DNA from: Sphingomonas crocodyli
GTDB taxonomy: Bacteria; Pseudomonadota; Alphaproteobacteria; Sphingomonadales; Sphingomonadaceae
Assembly (NCBI RefSeq): GCF_004005865.1
Contig: NZ_SACN01000001.1
Location: 2,728,001 to 2,792,000, forward strand
DNA length: 64,000 bases
Direction: 5' to 3'
Of this stretch, positions 25,219 to 34,408 are shown piece after piece; position 1 is the first letter of the stretch; every line of letters starts with the position of its first letter. The translations under genes were made by a program, and so were the position numbers. The notes under the pieces were generated by a model. That model searched no databases and was not told where the DNA came from. It saw nothing but the letters and a program-made list of their open reading frames with translations.

Positions 25219-27051
25219 ATGCGCACTTCGTTCCGCATCGCGGCCGCCGCCGCTCTCATGCTCTCGTCCACCATCCTGACCGCCGCGACGCCGCCGCAGA
25301 AGCCCGCCGCCGCCGCGCCGGCCAATGCGGAGGACGCCCGCCTCACCGCCTTCCTCGATGCCGAGTTCCAGCAGGAAATCGCCCTGCGCCCCCAACTCGC
25401 GACCCAGCTCGGCATGAAGGACGGGCAGGACAAGCTCGACGACATCAGCGACGCCGGCCTGCTCAAGATTCTCGAATGGCGGCGCAGCAGCGTCGCGCGG
25501 CTCAAGGCGCAGTTCGATCGCGCGAAGCTCTCGCCCGAGGGGCAGGCCAATTACGACATCTGGGCGCTCGAGCTCGATCGCAACGAGCTCAGCTACAAAT
25601 ATCGCCGCTTCCTGCCGCCCTTCTACAGCTTCCTCTACTCGGTCCACGCCGGGCTTCCCAACTTCATGATCAACACCCATGTCGCGCCCGAAGCCGCTGA
25701 TATGCGAGCTTATGTCGCCCGGCTGAAGGCGATCCCCGCCGTGCTCGACACCGCAATCGCGCAGAGCAAGCTGGCGACCAAGGACGGCGTCCACGCGCCG
25801 AAGTTCGAGATCGAGCGCGTCATCGCCGGCAGCAAGACGATCGTCACCGGCGCCCCCTTCGATACGGCTGCGGACTCCCCGCTCTGGGCCGATGCGCAGA
25901 CCAAGATCGGCAAGCTCGAAGCCGCCGGCAAGATCGACAAGGCCGCGGCCGACACGCTGCGCGCCGATGCCCGCGCCGCGATCCTCGGCATCGCACCGGC
26001 CTATGCCCGCGTCATCGCCTGGGCGCAGGCCGAATTGCCGACCGCGCCCAGCGGCAAGGTTGGCGCGGTGACGATCCCCGGCGGCGCCGACTGGTATGCC
26101 GCCGCGCTGAAGATCAACACCACCACCGACATGACCGCGCAGCAGATCCACGACACCGGGCTGAGCGAGGTCAAACGCCTCGAAGCCGCGCAGGACGCGC
26201 TCGCCGTCAAGGCCGGCTTCAAGGATCGCGAAGCCTATTATGCCGAGCGTGAACGGCTGTTCCCGCCGACGCCGTGGACCGATGCTTCGCGCGCCGACTA
26301 TCTCGCCAAATCCAACGCCGCGATCGCACACACGCGCACGCTGCTACCCAAATATTTCAACCTGCTGCCGCAATATAAGATCGAGGTGGTGCGCGAACCG
26401 GCGTTCAGCGAGGTGGCGGGCGGCGCCGCCCACGCCTCCGGCCCCAGCCCCGACGGCGTCCGTCCGGGCCGTGTCTATGTCCACCTGCTCGGCAAGGCGG
26501 AGGATCCCGCCGCGCTCTACGATCTGATGTGTCACGAGGGCATTCCCGGCCATGTCATGCAGGGCGACATCCAGGTCCGCCAGGCGAGCGGGCCGAAGTT
26601 CCGCAAGGCCTATCGCTACGTCGCGTTCGGCGAAGGCTGGGGCCTCTATAGCGAGGCTTTGTGCGCCGAAATGGGCGCCTATCCCGATATCGCCGCCGAT
26701 TTCATGCGATTGGACGCCGAACTGTTCCGCGCCGCCCGCCTCGTCGTCGACACCGGCATCCACGCGCAGGGATGGAGCGAGGATCAGGCGGTCGATTACA
26801 TGATGAAGGCCGGCCGCCTCGCCCCCGATCGCGCGCGATCCGAAGTGCGCCGCTACATCACGCTGCCGGGTCAGGCGACCGGCTACAAGATCGGCATGCT
26901 CAAGATCATGGAACTGCGCGGCAAGGCCGAAGCGGCACTGGGGCCGAAATTCGACCTCAAGGGCTTCCACGACCTCCTGATCGGCTCCGGCTCGCTCCCC
27001 CTCTCCGTCCTCGAACGCCGCGTCGACGACTGGATCGCATCGCGGAAGTAA
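25219..27051 (+). CDS. DUF885 family exported metallopeptidase-like protein
   Basis: A 610-aa protein with a signal peptide (MRTSFRIAAAAALMLSSTILTAA). DUF885 proteins are thermolysin/carboxypeptidase-like, and the zinc motif appears here as LMCHEGIPGHVMQ (HEGIPGH). Downstream FGEGWGLYSEALCAEMG supplies the third ligand region. It most likely acts on peptides in the periplasm. The ATG at 25219 is supported by AAAGGGAAG upstream. It is monocistronic, between a family C palindrome and a low-GC segment. Confidence 0.88.
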   Translation: MRTSFRIAAAAALMLSSTILTAATPPQKPAAAAPANAEDARLTAFLDAEFQQEIALRPQLATQLGMKDGQDKLDDISDAGLLKILEWRRSSVARLKAQFDRAKLSPEGQANYDIWALELDRNELSYKYRRFLPPFYSFLYSVHAGLPNFMINTHVAPEAADMRAYVARLKAIPAVLDTAIAQSKLATKDGVHAPKFEIERVIAGSKTIVTGAPFDTAADSPLWADAQTKIGKLEAAGKIDKAAADTLRADARAAILGIAPAYARVIAWAQAELPTAPSGKVGAVTIPGGADWYAAALKINTTTDMTAQQIHDTGLSEVKRLEAAQDALAVKAGFKDREAYYAERERLFPPTPWTDASRADYLAKSNAAIAHTRTLLPKYFNLLPQYKIEVVREPAFSEVAGGAAHASGPSPDGVRPGRVYVHLLGKAEDPAALYDLMCHEGIPGHVMQGDIQVRQASGPKFRKAYRYVAFGEGWGLYSEALCAEMGAYPDIAADFMRLDAELFRAARLVVDTGIHAQGWSEDQAVDYMMKAGRLAPDRARSEVRRYITLPGQATGYKIGMLKIMELRGKAEAALGPKFDLKGFHDLLIGSGSLPLSVLERRVDDWIASRK

Positions 27052-27060
27052 CCGGCGACT

Positions 27061-27151
27061 GATCCTCCCCCGCAATCGTCACCCCGGAAAACGTCCGGGG
27101 TGGCAGGTTGGAAATGTCGGCTTTGGGGTGGAAAGCGGACTGACGGCCTCG
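27061..27151. repeat. Mixed repeat fragments downstream of the DUF885 gene
   Basis: The stretch opens with GATCCTCCCCCGC, the tip of a family C element. CACCCCGG (27080-27087) and CCGGGGTG (27095-27102) then form a short hairpin related to family E. Next come GTCGGCTTT and AAAGCGGAC as an imperfect inverted pair. It looks like a junkyard of truncated elements next to the low-GC gene at 27233. Confidence 0.55.
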
Positions 27152-27232
27152 AAGTGCGCTTAGCATTCGACTTGTGTGAAAATGTCTTGATGTTCAGAGT
27201 ACCCAGACGAATCCACCGACGATGAGCGCATA

Positions 27233-27502
27233 ATGACGTTGTATAAAAAAGGATGGCTTTACCAAGGCTGGTGCATCTTCGCGGCGTTAGGGTTTGTCGT
27301 GACAGCCCCGCTCATCAGTAGCACATTAGGCATAATTCTGTGTGCAGCATTTATGCTTTCTGGACTGTTGCCCTTAGCATTCCTGCGTTGCCCATCCTGT
27401 TCCGTCTCGATATTTCGGATCGGGCCAAAGTTTCTACCCATTTATGCGCTTTGGCCGCAGGAGAATTGCAGCAAGTGCGGTTACAATCTGCGCACTGAAT
27501 AA
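27233..27502 (+). CDS. Small low-GC membrane protein with a zinc-ribbon-like cysteine pair set
   Basis: An 89-aa hypothetical protein with two hydrophobic segments (about residues 10-30 and 33-50). Two CxxC knuckles follow, CPSC and CSKCGYNLR, suggesting a zinc ribbon at the membrane. The coding stretch is visibly poorer in G and C than its neighbours (codons such as TTA, ATA, AAA, ACA). It is flanked by repeat fragments on both sides, which suggests recent acquisition. No good ribosome binding site is seen. Function unknown. Confidence 0.45.
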   Translation: MTLYKKGWLYQGWCIFAALGFVVTAPLISSTLGIILCAAFMLSGLLPLAFLRCPSCSVSIFRIGPKFLPIYALWPQENCSKCGYNLRTE

Positions 27503-27541
27503 TGTCCGCAATTGGGGCGGAAGCGGCCCTCCCCCAACCAC

Positions 27542-27633
27542 CGTCACCCCGGGCTTGACCCGGGGTCCAGCTTCTTCTTCCTTCACCAACGCCGGACAAG
27601 GCAGCTGGACCCCGGATCAAGTCCGGGGTGACG
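27542..27633. repeat. Family E intergenic palindrome (92 bp)
   Basis: The left arm CGTCACCCCGGGCTTGACCC is complemented by the right arm ending GGTGACG, with a second GGGGTCCAGC / GCTGGACCCC pair inside. It lies between the small membrane protein gene and the convergent aldehyde dehydrogenase. Confidence 0.9.
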
Positions 27634-27672
27634 ATTTGGGATTGCCCGCTACTGGGGCGGCAGCCTGACGGC

Positions 27673-29079
27673 TTACCCCCGCATCCGGCTCACCACCGAA
27701 CGCTGGGAAAACTCCAGCATCCCCTCGCGACCGAACTCGCTGCCGATGCCCGACTGCTTGGCGCCGGCGAACGGGATGTGCGGGCCGAAATGGGTGTGGT
27801 GATTGATCCAGATCGTACCGCTGTCCATCCGCGCCGCGACCGCATCCGCCGCCTCGACGCTTTCGGACCACACCGAACCGCCCAGCCCATATTCGGACGA
27901 ATTGGCGCGATCGATCACGTCGTCGATCTCGTCGAACGCGATCACCGGCAGGATCGGGGCGAACTGCTCCTCATCGACCAGTGCGGAGCCATCGGCAATG
28001 TCGCGCACTAGGGTCGGCTCGACGAAGTAGCCGGCGCCTTCCTTGCGCTTGCCGCCGACGATGATCCGCCCGTCGGCCGCCGCCGCGTCGAGATAGCGGG
28101 TCGCCTTCTCGTACTGCATCGCGTTTTGCAGCGGCCCGACGCGCGTCCCCTGTTCCAGCCCGTCGCCGACCGCGAGCTGCCCGACCTCCTCGGCCAGCGC
28201 ATCGCACATCTGGTCGTAGATCGACCGATGGACGTAGAGCCGCTTGAGCGCGATGCACACCTGCCCCGCGTTGAAGAAGGCGCTGCCCGTCACGCGCTGC
28301 GCGGTCTTCTTGATGTCGGCGTCGGGCAGGACGATGCCCGCATCGTTGCCGCCCAGTTCCAGCGTCAGCCGCTTGAGCGATGAGGCAGCCGCCTCCATCA
28401 CCTTGCGGCCCGTCGCGGTCGATCCGGTGAAGCTCACCTTCGCGACATCCGGATGGTTGGTAAGAACATGACCCAAATCGTTCTTATCGATAACGATATT
28501 GACCACACCCGCCGGGAAAATCCGGTTCAGCGCCTCGGCCAGGATCAGCGCCGTCACCGGCGTCGTCGGCGCGGGCTTCCAGATGAAGCTGTTGCCCAGC
28601 AGCAGCGCGGGCGCCAGCTTGTACACGCCGATCAGGAACGGGAAATTCCACGGCGTGATCCCCGCGACCACGCCCAGCGGCTTGTAATGCAGTTCGATCA
28701 GATAATCGGCATCGTCCTGCACGACTTCGGGATCGAGGCTCTGTTCGCTGAAATAGCGGATGAAGGCGGGCGCGAAGCCGACCTCCATCTGCGCCTCGGC
28801 CAGCGGCTTGCCCTGTTCCATCACCAGGGCGCGGGCGATCGTGTCCGCATTGGCATCGATATGGTCGGCGAGTTCGAGCAGCTTGGCGCGCCGATCGGCC
28901 AGCGGGGTCGCGGCCCAGCCCTTCTGCGCGCGCTTGGCCGCGGCGATCGCCTCGACGACCTGCGCTTCGGAGGCGCGGGCGACCTTCGTAAAGGTCTCGC
29001 CCGTCGCCGGGTTGATGACGTCGAGCGTGTCGTCGCCCGCGATCAGCTTGCCGTCGATCAGCATCTTGTAATCAGCCAT
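27673..29079 (-). CDS. NAD(P)-dependent aldehyde dehydrogenase
   Basis: A 468-aa ALDH-superfamily enzyme oxidising an aldehyde to the acid. Motifs in order: PWNFPF near residue 145, cofactor loop FTGSTATGRKV, general-base glutamate in LELGGNDA, and nucleophilic cysteine in NAGQVCIALKR. The ATG at 29079 (MADYKMLIDGK) is preferred over an upstream start at 29130 because it follows GGAGCGGAGA and matches family length. It is probably co-transcribed with the upstream quinone oxidoreductase gene, 95 bases away. Substrate unknown. Confidence 0.92.
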   Translation of the reverse strand: MADYKMLIDGKLIAGDDTLDVINPATGETFTKVARASEAQVVEAIAAAKRAQKGWAATPLADRRAKLLELADHIDANADTIARALVMEQGKPLAEAQMEVGFAPAFIRYFSEQSLDPEVVQDDADYLIELHYKPLGVVAGITPWNFPFLIGVYKLAPALLLGNSFIWKPAPTTPVTALILAEALNRIFPAGVVNIVIDKNDLGHVLTNHPDVAKVSFTGSTATGRKVMEAAASSLKRLTLELGGNDAGIVLPDADIKKTAQRVTGSAFFNAGQVCIALKRLYVHRSIYDQMCDALAEEVGQLAVGDGLEQGTRVGPLQNAMQYEKATRYLDAAAADGRIIVGGKRKEGAGYFVEPTLVRDIADGSALVDEEQFAPILPVIAFDEIDDVIDRANSSEYGLGGSVWSESVEAADAVAARMDSGTIWINHHTHFGPHIPFAGAKQSGIGSEFGREGMLEFSQRSVVSRMRG

Positions 29080-29174
29080 CACCCGTCTCCGCTCCAAGGG
29101 GTCGCGCCTCTTTCGGGCGTCACATGTCAATGGACGCTCACTTGCGTGACGGAGTCAAGCGCGGGGCGGTCTGA

Positions 29175-30170
29175 TTACGCCATCTCGACGACGATCTTGC
29201 CGTGCGTGGCGGGGTCCGAAAGCGCCGCAATCGCATCGCCCCCGCGCTCCAGCGGATAGCGCGCGCTCACCAGCGGCCTGAGCTTCCCCGCGCTGTAGAG
29301 ATCGAGCAGAGCCGCCATGTTCGCCGCGTTAACCTCCGGCTCGACCTCGGTGAAATGGCCGAAGAACACACCCACCGCCGACGCGCCCTTCAGCAGCAGC
29401 AGGTTCGCCGGGATCGCCGCGATCCCCGCCGGGAAACCGACGATCAGCAGCCGCCCGCCCCAGCTCAATCCGCGTACCGCCGCCTCGGTCAGCTCGCCGC
29501 CCACCGGATCGATCACCATGTCGATCCCCTCGGGGCAAATCGCCTTCACTTGGCTCGCCAGCGCGCGCTTGCCGTCCTTGTCGAAGGGCCCACGCGGATA
29601 GACGAAGCCATCCGCCGCGCCATGATCCTTCGCGACGCGCAGCTTCGCCTCGCTCGAAACGCCCGCCAGCACCCGGAGGCCCAGCGCCGCGCCGATCTCC
29701 ACCGCCGCCAGGCCCACGCCGCCCGCCGCACCCAGCACCAGCAACGTCTCGCCCGGCTTCGCCGCCGCGCGCTGCACCAGCGCGTGATAGGCGGTGCCAT
29801 ATGTCATGATGAACGACGCGCCATGATCGAACGGCATCGCATCGGGGATCGTCCAGGCGTGGCCCGCAGGCACGACGATCCGATCGGCCAGCCCGCCCCA
29901 CCCGGTCATCGCCATCACGCGATCGCCGGGCTTGAGCGCGGTAACGCCCGCGCCCACCGCCTCGATCACCCCCGATATCTCGCATCCGGGCGCAAAGGGG
30001 CGTTCGGGCTTGTACTGATATTTGTCCTCGATGATCAGGCTGTCGGGATAGTTGATCGAGCAGGCCGCGACCCGGACCAGCACCTCGTCCGCCCCCGCCA
30101 CCGGATCGGGCGCATCGTCCAGCACCAATGTTTCCGGCCCGCCGGCCGCGTGCGACGTCAACCGGCGCAT
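29175..30170 (-). CDS. Zinc-independent NADPH:quinone oxidoreductase family protein (MDR)
   Basis: A 331-aa medium-chain reductase lacking the zinc cysteine set. The nucleotide-binding motif is VLGAAGGVGLAAVEIGAALG. The family includes quinone reductases and acrylyl-/enoyl-CoA-reductase-like enzymes. It is the first gene of a minus-strand pair with the aldehyde dehydrogenase and is divergent from an acyl-CoA synthetase; together these suggest processing of an unsaturated aldehyde or acid. The ATG at 30170 (MRRLTSHAAGG) is chosen over 30242, whose extra residues are unconserved. Confidence 0.88.
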   Translation of the reverse strand: MRRLTSHAAGGPETLVLDDAPDPVAGADEVLVRVAACSINYPDSLIIEDKYQYKPERPFAPGCEISGVIEAVGAGVTALKPGDRVMAMTGWGGLADRIVVPAGHAWTIPDAMPFDHGASFIMTYGTAYHALVQRAAAKPGETLLVLGAAGGVGLAAVEIGAALGLRVLAGVSSEAKLRVAKDHGAADGFVYPRGPFDKDGKRALASQVKAICPEGIDMVIDPVGGELTEAAVRGLSWGGRLLIVGFPAGIAAIPANLLLLKGASAVGVFFGHFTEVEPEVNAANMAALLDLYSAGKLRPLVSARYPLERGGDAIAALSDPATHGKIVVEMA

Positions 30171-30206
30171 GGATATCCTCTCCTCATCCTCATCTCGGCC
30201 GCTTGC

Positions 30207-30270
30207 TTGACAGTGCCGTGGGGCGTGGTCAAACCCTCTCAAGTAGGCGGATACTCACAAAAATACCGCC
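30207..30270. promoter_or_regulatory. Divergent intergenic region with two dyads
   Basis: TTGAC (30207-30211) faces GTCAA (30228-30232), and GGCGG (30246-30250) faces CCGCC (30266-30270). They lie in the 118-bp region between the oxidoreductase and acyl-CoA synthetase genes. Either could be an operator coordinating both directions; support is weak because the arms are short. Confidence 0.3.
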
Positions 30271-30288
30271 ATGATGGGAGAGAGACGG

Positions 30289-31830
30289 ATGCAGGCGACC
30301 TTGTCGATCCGGTCCAATGCGCGCCGCCGCGGCGGTGAGATCGCGTTGATGTGCGACGACCGCAGCTTCACCTGGGTCGAGTTGCGCGATCTGATCGCGC
30401 GCTTCGCCGCCGTCCTGCGTGATGAGGGGGTGAAGCCGGGGGATCGGGTCGCGATCCTCGCCGACAATTGCGACCTCTATCTCTCCGCCTTCTTCGCGAT
30501 CCCGTGGGCCGGCGCGATCCTGCTGCCGCTCAACACCCGGCTCAGCCCCGGCGAACTGGTCGAACTGCTCGAAACGGGCGATCCCACCCTGATCCTGTTC
30601 GATGCGGGCCGCGCCGATCTGCTCCAACGCACCTTCGATGCGGGCGCGAAGCGCGTCCCCACCCTCGCGATGCGCGGCGAAGCGCGCTCGATCGACGCGC
30701 TGCAGGCGAAGGCCGCGCCGATGGAGGATCTGAACCGCCACGGCAACGATCCCGCCAGCATCTTCTTCACCGGCGGCACCACCGGCCGATCGAAGGGCGC
30801 GGTGATGACCCACGCCAACCACATGTTCAATTCGCTGGGCATGTGGACCGAACTGGGCGCCGATACCAGCGAGGTGCGCTATCTCCACGCCCCGCCGATG
30901 TTCCACGTCGCCGATGCCCTGTTCGTCCACGCCGTCACCGCGATCGGCGGGCGCCACGTCCTGCTGCCGCGCTTCGATGCCGTCGCGGTGATCGACTCGA
31001 TCGAGCGGCATGCGATCACCGACGTCTATCTGGTCCCCACGATGGTCGGCACCTTCCTCGACGAACTCGAACGCAACCCGCGCACCCTGCCGACGCTGCG
31101 CCGCCTCTATTATGGCGCGATGCCGATGCCGGAGGAGGTGGTGCGCCGCTTCATGAAGATGCTGCCCCAATGCGGCCCGATCCAGCTTTATGGCCAGTCG
31201 GAGGCGGGGCCGATCCTCACGATGCTGCTCCCCCGCGATCACGACGTGTCGGGCAAGACCACCCGGCTGCGCTCGGCCGGCCTGCCGATGCCGGGGGGCG
31301 AGGTCGCGATCCACGATGCGGACGGCAACGAAGTCGAACAGGGCGTCGTCGGCGAAATCGTCGCGCGATCGGGCACCGTCATGCCCGGCTACTGGAACGA
31401 TCCCGAACAGACCGCCAAGGCGCTGCGCAACGACTGGCTCTATACGGGCGACGGCGGCTACGTTGATGCCGACGGCTTCGTGTACGTCGTCGATCGCATC
31501 AAGGACATGATCATCTCGGGCGGCGAGAATATCTATTCGATCGAGGTCGAACGCGCGATTTCGAAGCATCCCGCCGTCTCGCAATGCGCGGTCATCGGCG
31601 TCCCCGATCCGCGCTGGGGCGAGCGCGTCCACGCCGCCATCGTCCTGCGCTCGGGCGAGGCTGTGACGACCGAGGAGATGCAGACCCACTGCCGCCAGCA
31701 TATCGCGGGCTACAAGATTCCCCGCTCGATCGACTGGCGCACCTCGCTCCCCCTCTCCGGCCCCGGCAAGATCCTCAAACGCAAGCTGCGCGACGAGGTG
31801 ATGGAGGCTCAATCTCCCCTCCCTGCCTAG
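30289..31830 (+). CDS. Acyl-CoA synthetase (AMP-binding, FadD/long-chain type)
   Basis: A 513-aa adenylate-forming ligase that activates a carboxylic acid to its CoA thioester. Motifs: phosphate loop FFTGGTTGRSKGAV, YGQSEAGP, YTGDGGYVDADGFVYVVDRIKDMIISGGENIY, and the catalytic lysine in GPGKILKRKL. The start at 30289 follows GGGAGAGAG; an ATG at 30271 is less well placed. The last five codons and the TAG stop lie inside the left arm of a family F palindrome, so the C-terminus SPLPA is encoded by the repeat. Confidence 0.93.
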   Translation: MQATLSIRSNARRRGGEIALMCDDRSFTWVELRDLIARFAAVLRDEGVKPGDRVAILADNCDLYLSAFFAIPWAGAILLPLNTRLSPGELVELLETGDPTLILFDAGRADLLQRTFDAGAKRVPTLAMRGEARSIDALQAKAAPMEDLNRHGNDPASIFFTGGTTGRSKGAVMTHANHMFNSLGMWTELGADTSEVRYLHAPPMFHVADALFVHAVTAIGGRHVLLPRFDAVAVIDSIERHAITDVYLVPTMVGTFLDELERNPRTLPTLRRLYYGAMPMPEEVVRRFMKMLPQCGPIQLYGQSEAGPILTMLLPRDHDVSGKTTRLRSAGLPMPGGEVAIHDADGNEVEQGVVGEIVARSGTVMPGYWNDPEQTAKALRNDWLYTGDGGYVDADGFVYVVDRIKDMIISGGENIYSIEVERAISKHPAVSQCAVIGVPDPRWGERVHAAIVLRSGEAVTTEEMQTHCRQHIAGYKIPRSIDWRTSLPLSGPGKILKRKLRDEVMEAQSPLPA

Positions 31831-31964
31831 GGAGGGGCAAGGGGGTGGGTGCGCGCGTCTGCGCGCCAAAAGACTCTCCACCGCTCGACAAAAGAAAAGG
31901 CCGGAGGTTCGACCCCCGGTCTTTTCTGACCCACCCCCAACCCCTCCCTGGGCAGGGAGGGGAG
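31814..31964. repeat. Family F intergenic palindrome (151 bp) overlapping a gene end
   Basis: The left arm CTCCCCTCCCTGCCTAGGGA and the right arm CCCTGGGCAGGGAGGGGAG are inverted. A second pair is AAGGGGGTGGGTG / CACCCCCAACCCC. The centre contains a separate terminator hairpin. The element overlaps the 3' end of the acyl-CoA synthetase gene and ends six bases before the convergent MFS stop. Confidence 0.9.
31894..31926. terminator. Bidirectional intrinsic terminator inside the family F element
   Basis: GAAAAGGCCGGAGGT pairs with ACCCCCGGTCTTTTC around a TCG loop (13 Watson-Crick pairs of 15). A-tract and T-tract flanks let it work in both directions, between the convergent acyl-CoA synthetase and MFS genes. 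Confidence 0.8.
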
Positions 31965-31969
31965 TTACG

Positions 31970-33226
31970 TCACACAACCACCGCCTTCGGCCGAAACCGG
32001 CTCGCCACGAACAGCAGCACCGCCGACACGCCCAGCGCGCCGACCATGCTCAGGAACGCCGGATCATAGCTGCCGGCCTTGTCATAGGTGACGTTGGCAT
32101 AACGGACGAGCGCCGCCGCCACGATCGAGATCACCGGCGTCACGAGTCCCAGTGCGGTGCCATAAGCCCGCGCGCCGAAATAATTGGCGAAGATCATGCT
32201 GAACAGCGGGAAGAAGATGCCGTTGCACAGCCCGCCGACCACCGACACCGCCAGCAGCGGGCCATAGCCCACCACCACGGTCAGCCCCGCCATCACCCCG
32301 CCGAGCACCAGCGCGCCGCCGATCATCAGCCAGATCTGGTCGATCTTGTCGGCAAAGGTCGCCAGCACCAGCTTGGCGAGCAACGAGATAATCGTCATCG
32401 CCGACACCAAAGTCGTCGCCTGGATCAGCGTCAGCCCCTTTTCCTGCCCGAACGGCACGATCGACGTACCGAGCACCTGCGCCACCGCGAACAGCATCGC
32501 GCCCGCCGTGCCGATCAGCCAGAAATTGCCCGACGACAACAGCCGGCCCATCGTCCACTGATCGCCCGCATCGCCGCCGTGCGCCACTGCGGTCGCGGCC
32601 GGCGCGTCCACCTTCTCGCCCGCGGCCTCCATTTCGCCGGGGGCGGGATGTTCGGGCACCAGCAGGGTCGCGATCGTCAGAACCACGGCCACGATCGCGC
32701 CGACGATCATCAGCGCCGATCGCCAGCCATAGGTCTGGATCGCGAAGGCCAACGGCGGCAGGACGAGCAGCCCGCCCAGCCCCTGCCCGATCGCGCCCAG
32801 CGCCATCGCGCGGCCACGACGCTTCTCGAACCAGCGCGCGATCAGCGTGAAGCCCAGCAGGTTGCCGCCCGCCGCAAAGCCGAACGCCACCGGCCCGGCG
32901 ATCAGCACCGCGTCGAGCACCAGGTTTTCCGACAGGCCGACGCCGATCAGCGCCCCGCCGGTCAGGATCGCGGAAAGGATCATCAGCAGGCGGATCGGCA
33001 CCCGCGTCGTCAGCCGCCCCGCGATCGGCGCGAACACCGCCATGCCCAGCGTCAGCACGACATAGCCGATCGAAATCGTCGCGCGCGAAACCTTCAGATC
33101 GTCCGACACCGGCTGCACGAACGCGCCGAAGCCGATCGCCGTGCTGCCCAGGATCAATGTCGATGCCAGCATCGCGAGTGCGACGACCAGCCAGCCGCGA
33201 TAAAAGCCTGTTCCGCCGACCGGCAT
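31970..33226 (-). CDS. MFS transporter (monocarboxylate/OFA-like)
   Basis: A 418-aa inner-membrane carrier with about 12 membrane segments. It opens FYRGWLVVALAMLASTLILGSTAIGFGAFVQPVSDDL, typical of the monocarboxylate-porter-like MFS group, with a central cytoplasmic loop near residues 195-215 (PGEMEAAGEKVDAP). The substrate is probably an organic acid, by family. It lies downstream of the TetR gene on the same strand, separated by a 145-bp region containing a small dyad. Confidence 0.9.
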   Translation of the reverse strand: MPVGGTGFYRGWLVVALAMLASTLILGSTAIGFGAFVQPVSDDLKVSRATISIGYVVLTLGMAVFAPIAGRLTTRVPIRLLMILSAILTGGALIGVGLSENLVLDAVLIAGPVAFGFAAGGNLLGFTLIARWFEKRRGRAMALGAIGQGLGGLLVLPPLAFAIQTYGWRSALMIVGAIVAVVLTIATLLVPEHPAPGEMEAAGEKVDAPAATAVAHGGDAGDQWTMGRLLSSGNFWLIGTAGAMLFAVAQVLGTSIVPFGQEKGLTLIQATTLVSAMTIISLLAKLVLATFADKIDQIWLMIGGALVLGGVMAGLTVVVGYGPLLAVSVVGGLCNGIFFPLFSMIFANYFGARAYGTALGLVTPVISIVAAALVRYANVTYDKAGSYDPAFLSMVGALGVSAVLLFVASRFRPKAVVV

Positions 33227-33313
33227 ATCTATCCCCTCTCCACGGCGCCGTGTCGGCGCTCCTTGGCCTTAGCCTAGACAGGGTATCGGGCGCGGCGCAA
33301 ACCCTTACTTTCG

Positions 33314-33330
33314 CATATACGGAAAATATG
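33314..33330. promoter_or_regulatory. Small AT-rich dyad upstream of the MFS gene
   Basis: CATAT-N7-ATATG lies about 90 bases upstream of the MFS start and 40 bases past the TetR stop. It is the only AT-rich symmetric site in this gap. Operator function is inferred from position only. Confidence 0.3.
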
Positions 33331-33371
33331 ACGATAAAGCGGAAAGCCGCGCCAAACCGCCAAAAACGGCG

Positions 33372-34064
33372 TCAGTCGATGCTCTTGCCTTCTTCGGCAT
33401 AAAGCTGCCGCACCACATCGTCCGAAATGCCGAGGCCCCGCGTGCAGAACAGCACGGCGTCGCGCAACACGGCCTCACGATCGCCCTTGTACGGGGCGAC
33501 CCGCTGCCCACTCAGATGGTTGATCGACAGCATCCCGCCGACATGCTGGACGAACAGGGTCGCGTTGGTCGGGTCGATCCGCAGGTCGGAAAGAACGCCT
33601 TCGTTTGCGACCAGATCGAACACCGCCTCGATCTTGCCCAGCCGGCGCAGGCGCAGCGCGCGGCGGTAGATCAGCTTGGCGTAACGCCCGTCGCCCGCCA
33701 GGCTCGCGGTCATCAGCCGGTGGCCGATCGCGCCCTCCCCCCCGTCGCGCAGGTCCATCTCGCGCCCCAGATAGTCGCGAATGCCGCGCACATAATCGAG
33801 CGCGGAGGAAACCTCCTGCGGCGATTGCGCCAGTTCGGCATCCTGCAGCTTCATCAGCCGGCGCAGCACCGCGCGGTAGATCGCGGTCTTCGACCGGAAA
33901 TGGCGATAGAGCAGAGCCTCCGAAACCCCGGCGCGGCGCGCGATGATCTGCGTCGTCGCGGCGGCGAAGCCATGTTCGGCAAAGGCGAAGGCCGCGCCGT
34001 CGATGATCTTCTCGCGCCGATCGGCGGCGGGCATGCGTTTCGAACGGGGACGCGGCGTGGTCAT
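33372..34064 (-). CDS. TetR family transcriptional regulator
   Basis: A 230-aa repressor-type protein. The N-terminal helix-turn-helix region reads IIDGAAFAFAEHGFAAATTQIIARRAGVSEALLYRHFRSKTAIY (about residues 19-62), followed by a ligand-binding domain of about 165 residues. It is divergent from the MFS gene at 34409 and upstream of the MFS gene at 31970, so it may control either transporter. A perfect 12-bp palindrome at 34369-34380 is its best candidate site. Confidence 0.9.
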   Translation of the reverse strand: MTTPRPRSKRMPAADRREKIIDGAAFAFAEHGFAAATTQIIARRAGVSEALLYRHFRSKTAIYRAVLRRLMKLQDAELAQSPQEVSSALDYVRGIRDYLGREMDLRDGGEGAIGHRLMTASLAGDGRYAKLIYRRALRLRRLGKIEAVFDLVANEGVLSDLRIDPTNATLFVQHVGGMLSINHLSGQRVAPYKGDREAVLRDAVLFCTRGLGISDDVVRQLYAEEGKSID

Positions 34065-34368
34065 CGATCCGTCCTGACCGGCGCGGGGCGGGACTGCAAG
34101 CCCGATCGCGGGGAAAAGGCCGGCCCCGCCGTGGCGAAACCGGCCTCCTCTCCAAACTTCCCCGGCGATCGTGTCCGTACCGCCCTCCTGACCATTTCGG
34201 AGCCAGGATCAGGACATGCTTTTCATAAACCCGCTCGCCCCGGCCCGAACATGTCCCCGCGTCCCAATGTCCGGGACGGCCAGCCATGCTTTCCGCCGGC
34301 ATCGCGATTCCGACACATTTCGCCTTCCCGTCAGCATCATCAATGGTTTACGCCCTCGATCTTTCACG

Positions 34369-34380
34369 CACCGATCGGTG
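34369..34380. promoter_or_regulatory. Perfect 12-bp palindrome upstream of an MFS gene
   Basis: CACCGATCGGTG lies 29 bases before the MFS start at 34409, in the 344-bp region divergent from the TetR gene. The rest of that region (34065-34368) shows no gene or other structure I can name. Confidence 0.45.
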
Positions 34381-34408
34381 TCGGGCGGGATCGGGATTTG
34401 GGGTCGCG

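Noticed and set aside
31900..31920. tRNA T-arm-like segment (GGTTCGACCCCC)
   Set aside because: No acceptor, D or anticodon arms around it. It is the loop side of the bidirectional terminator.
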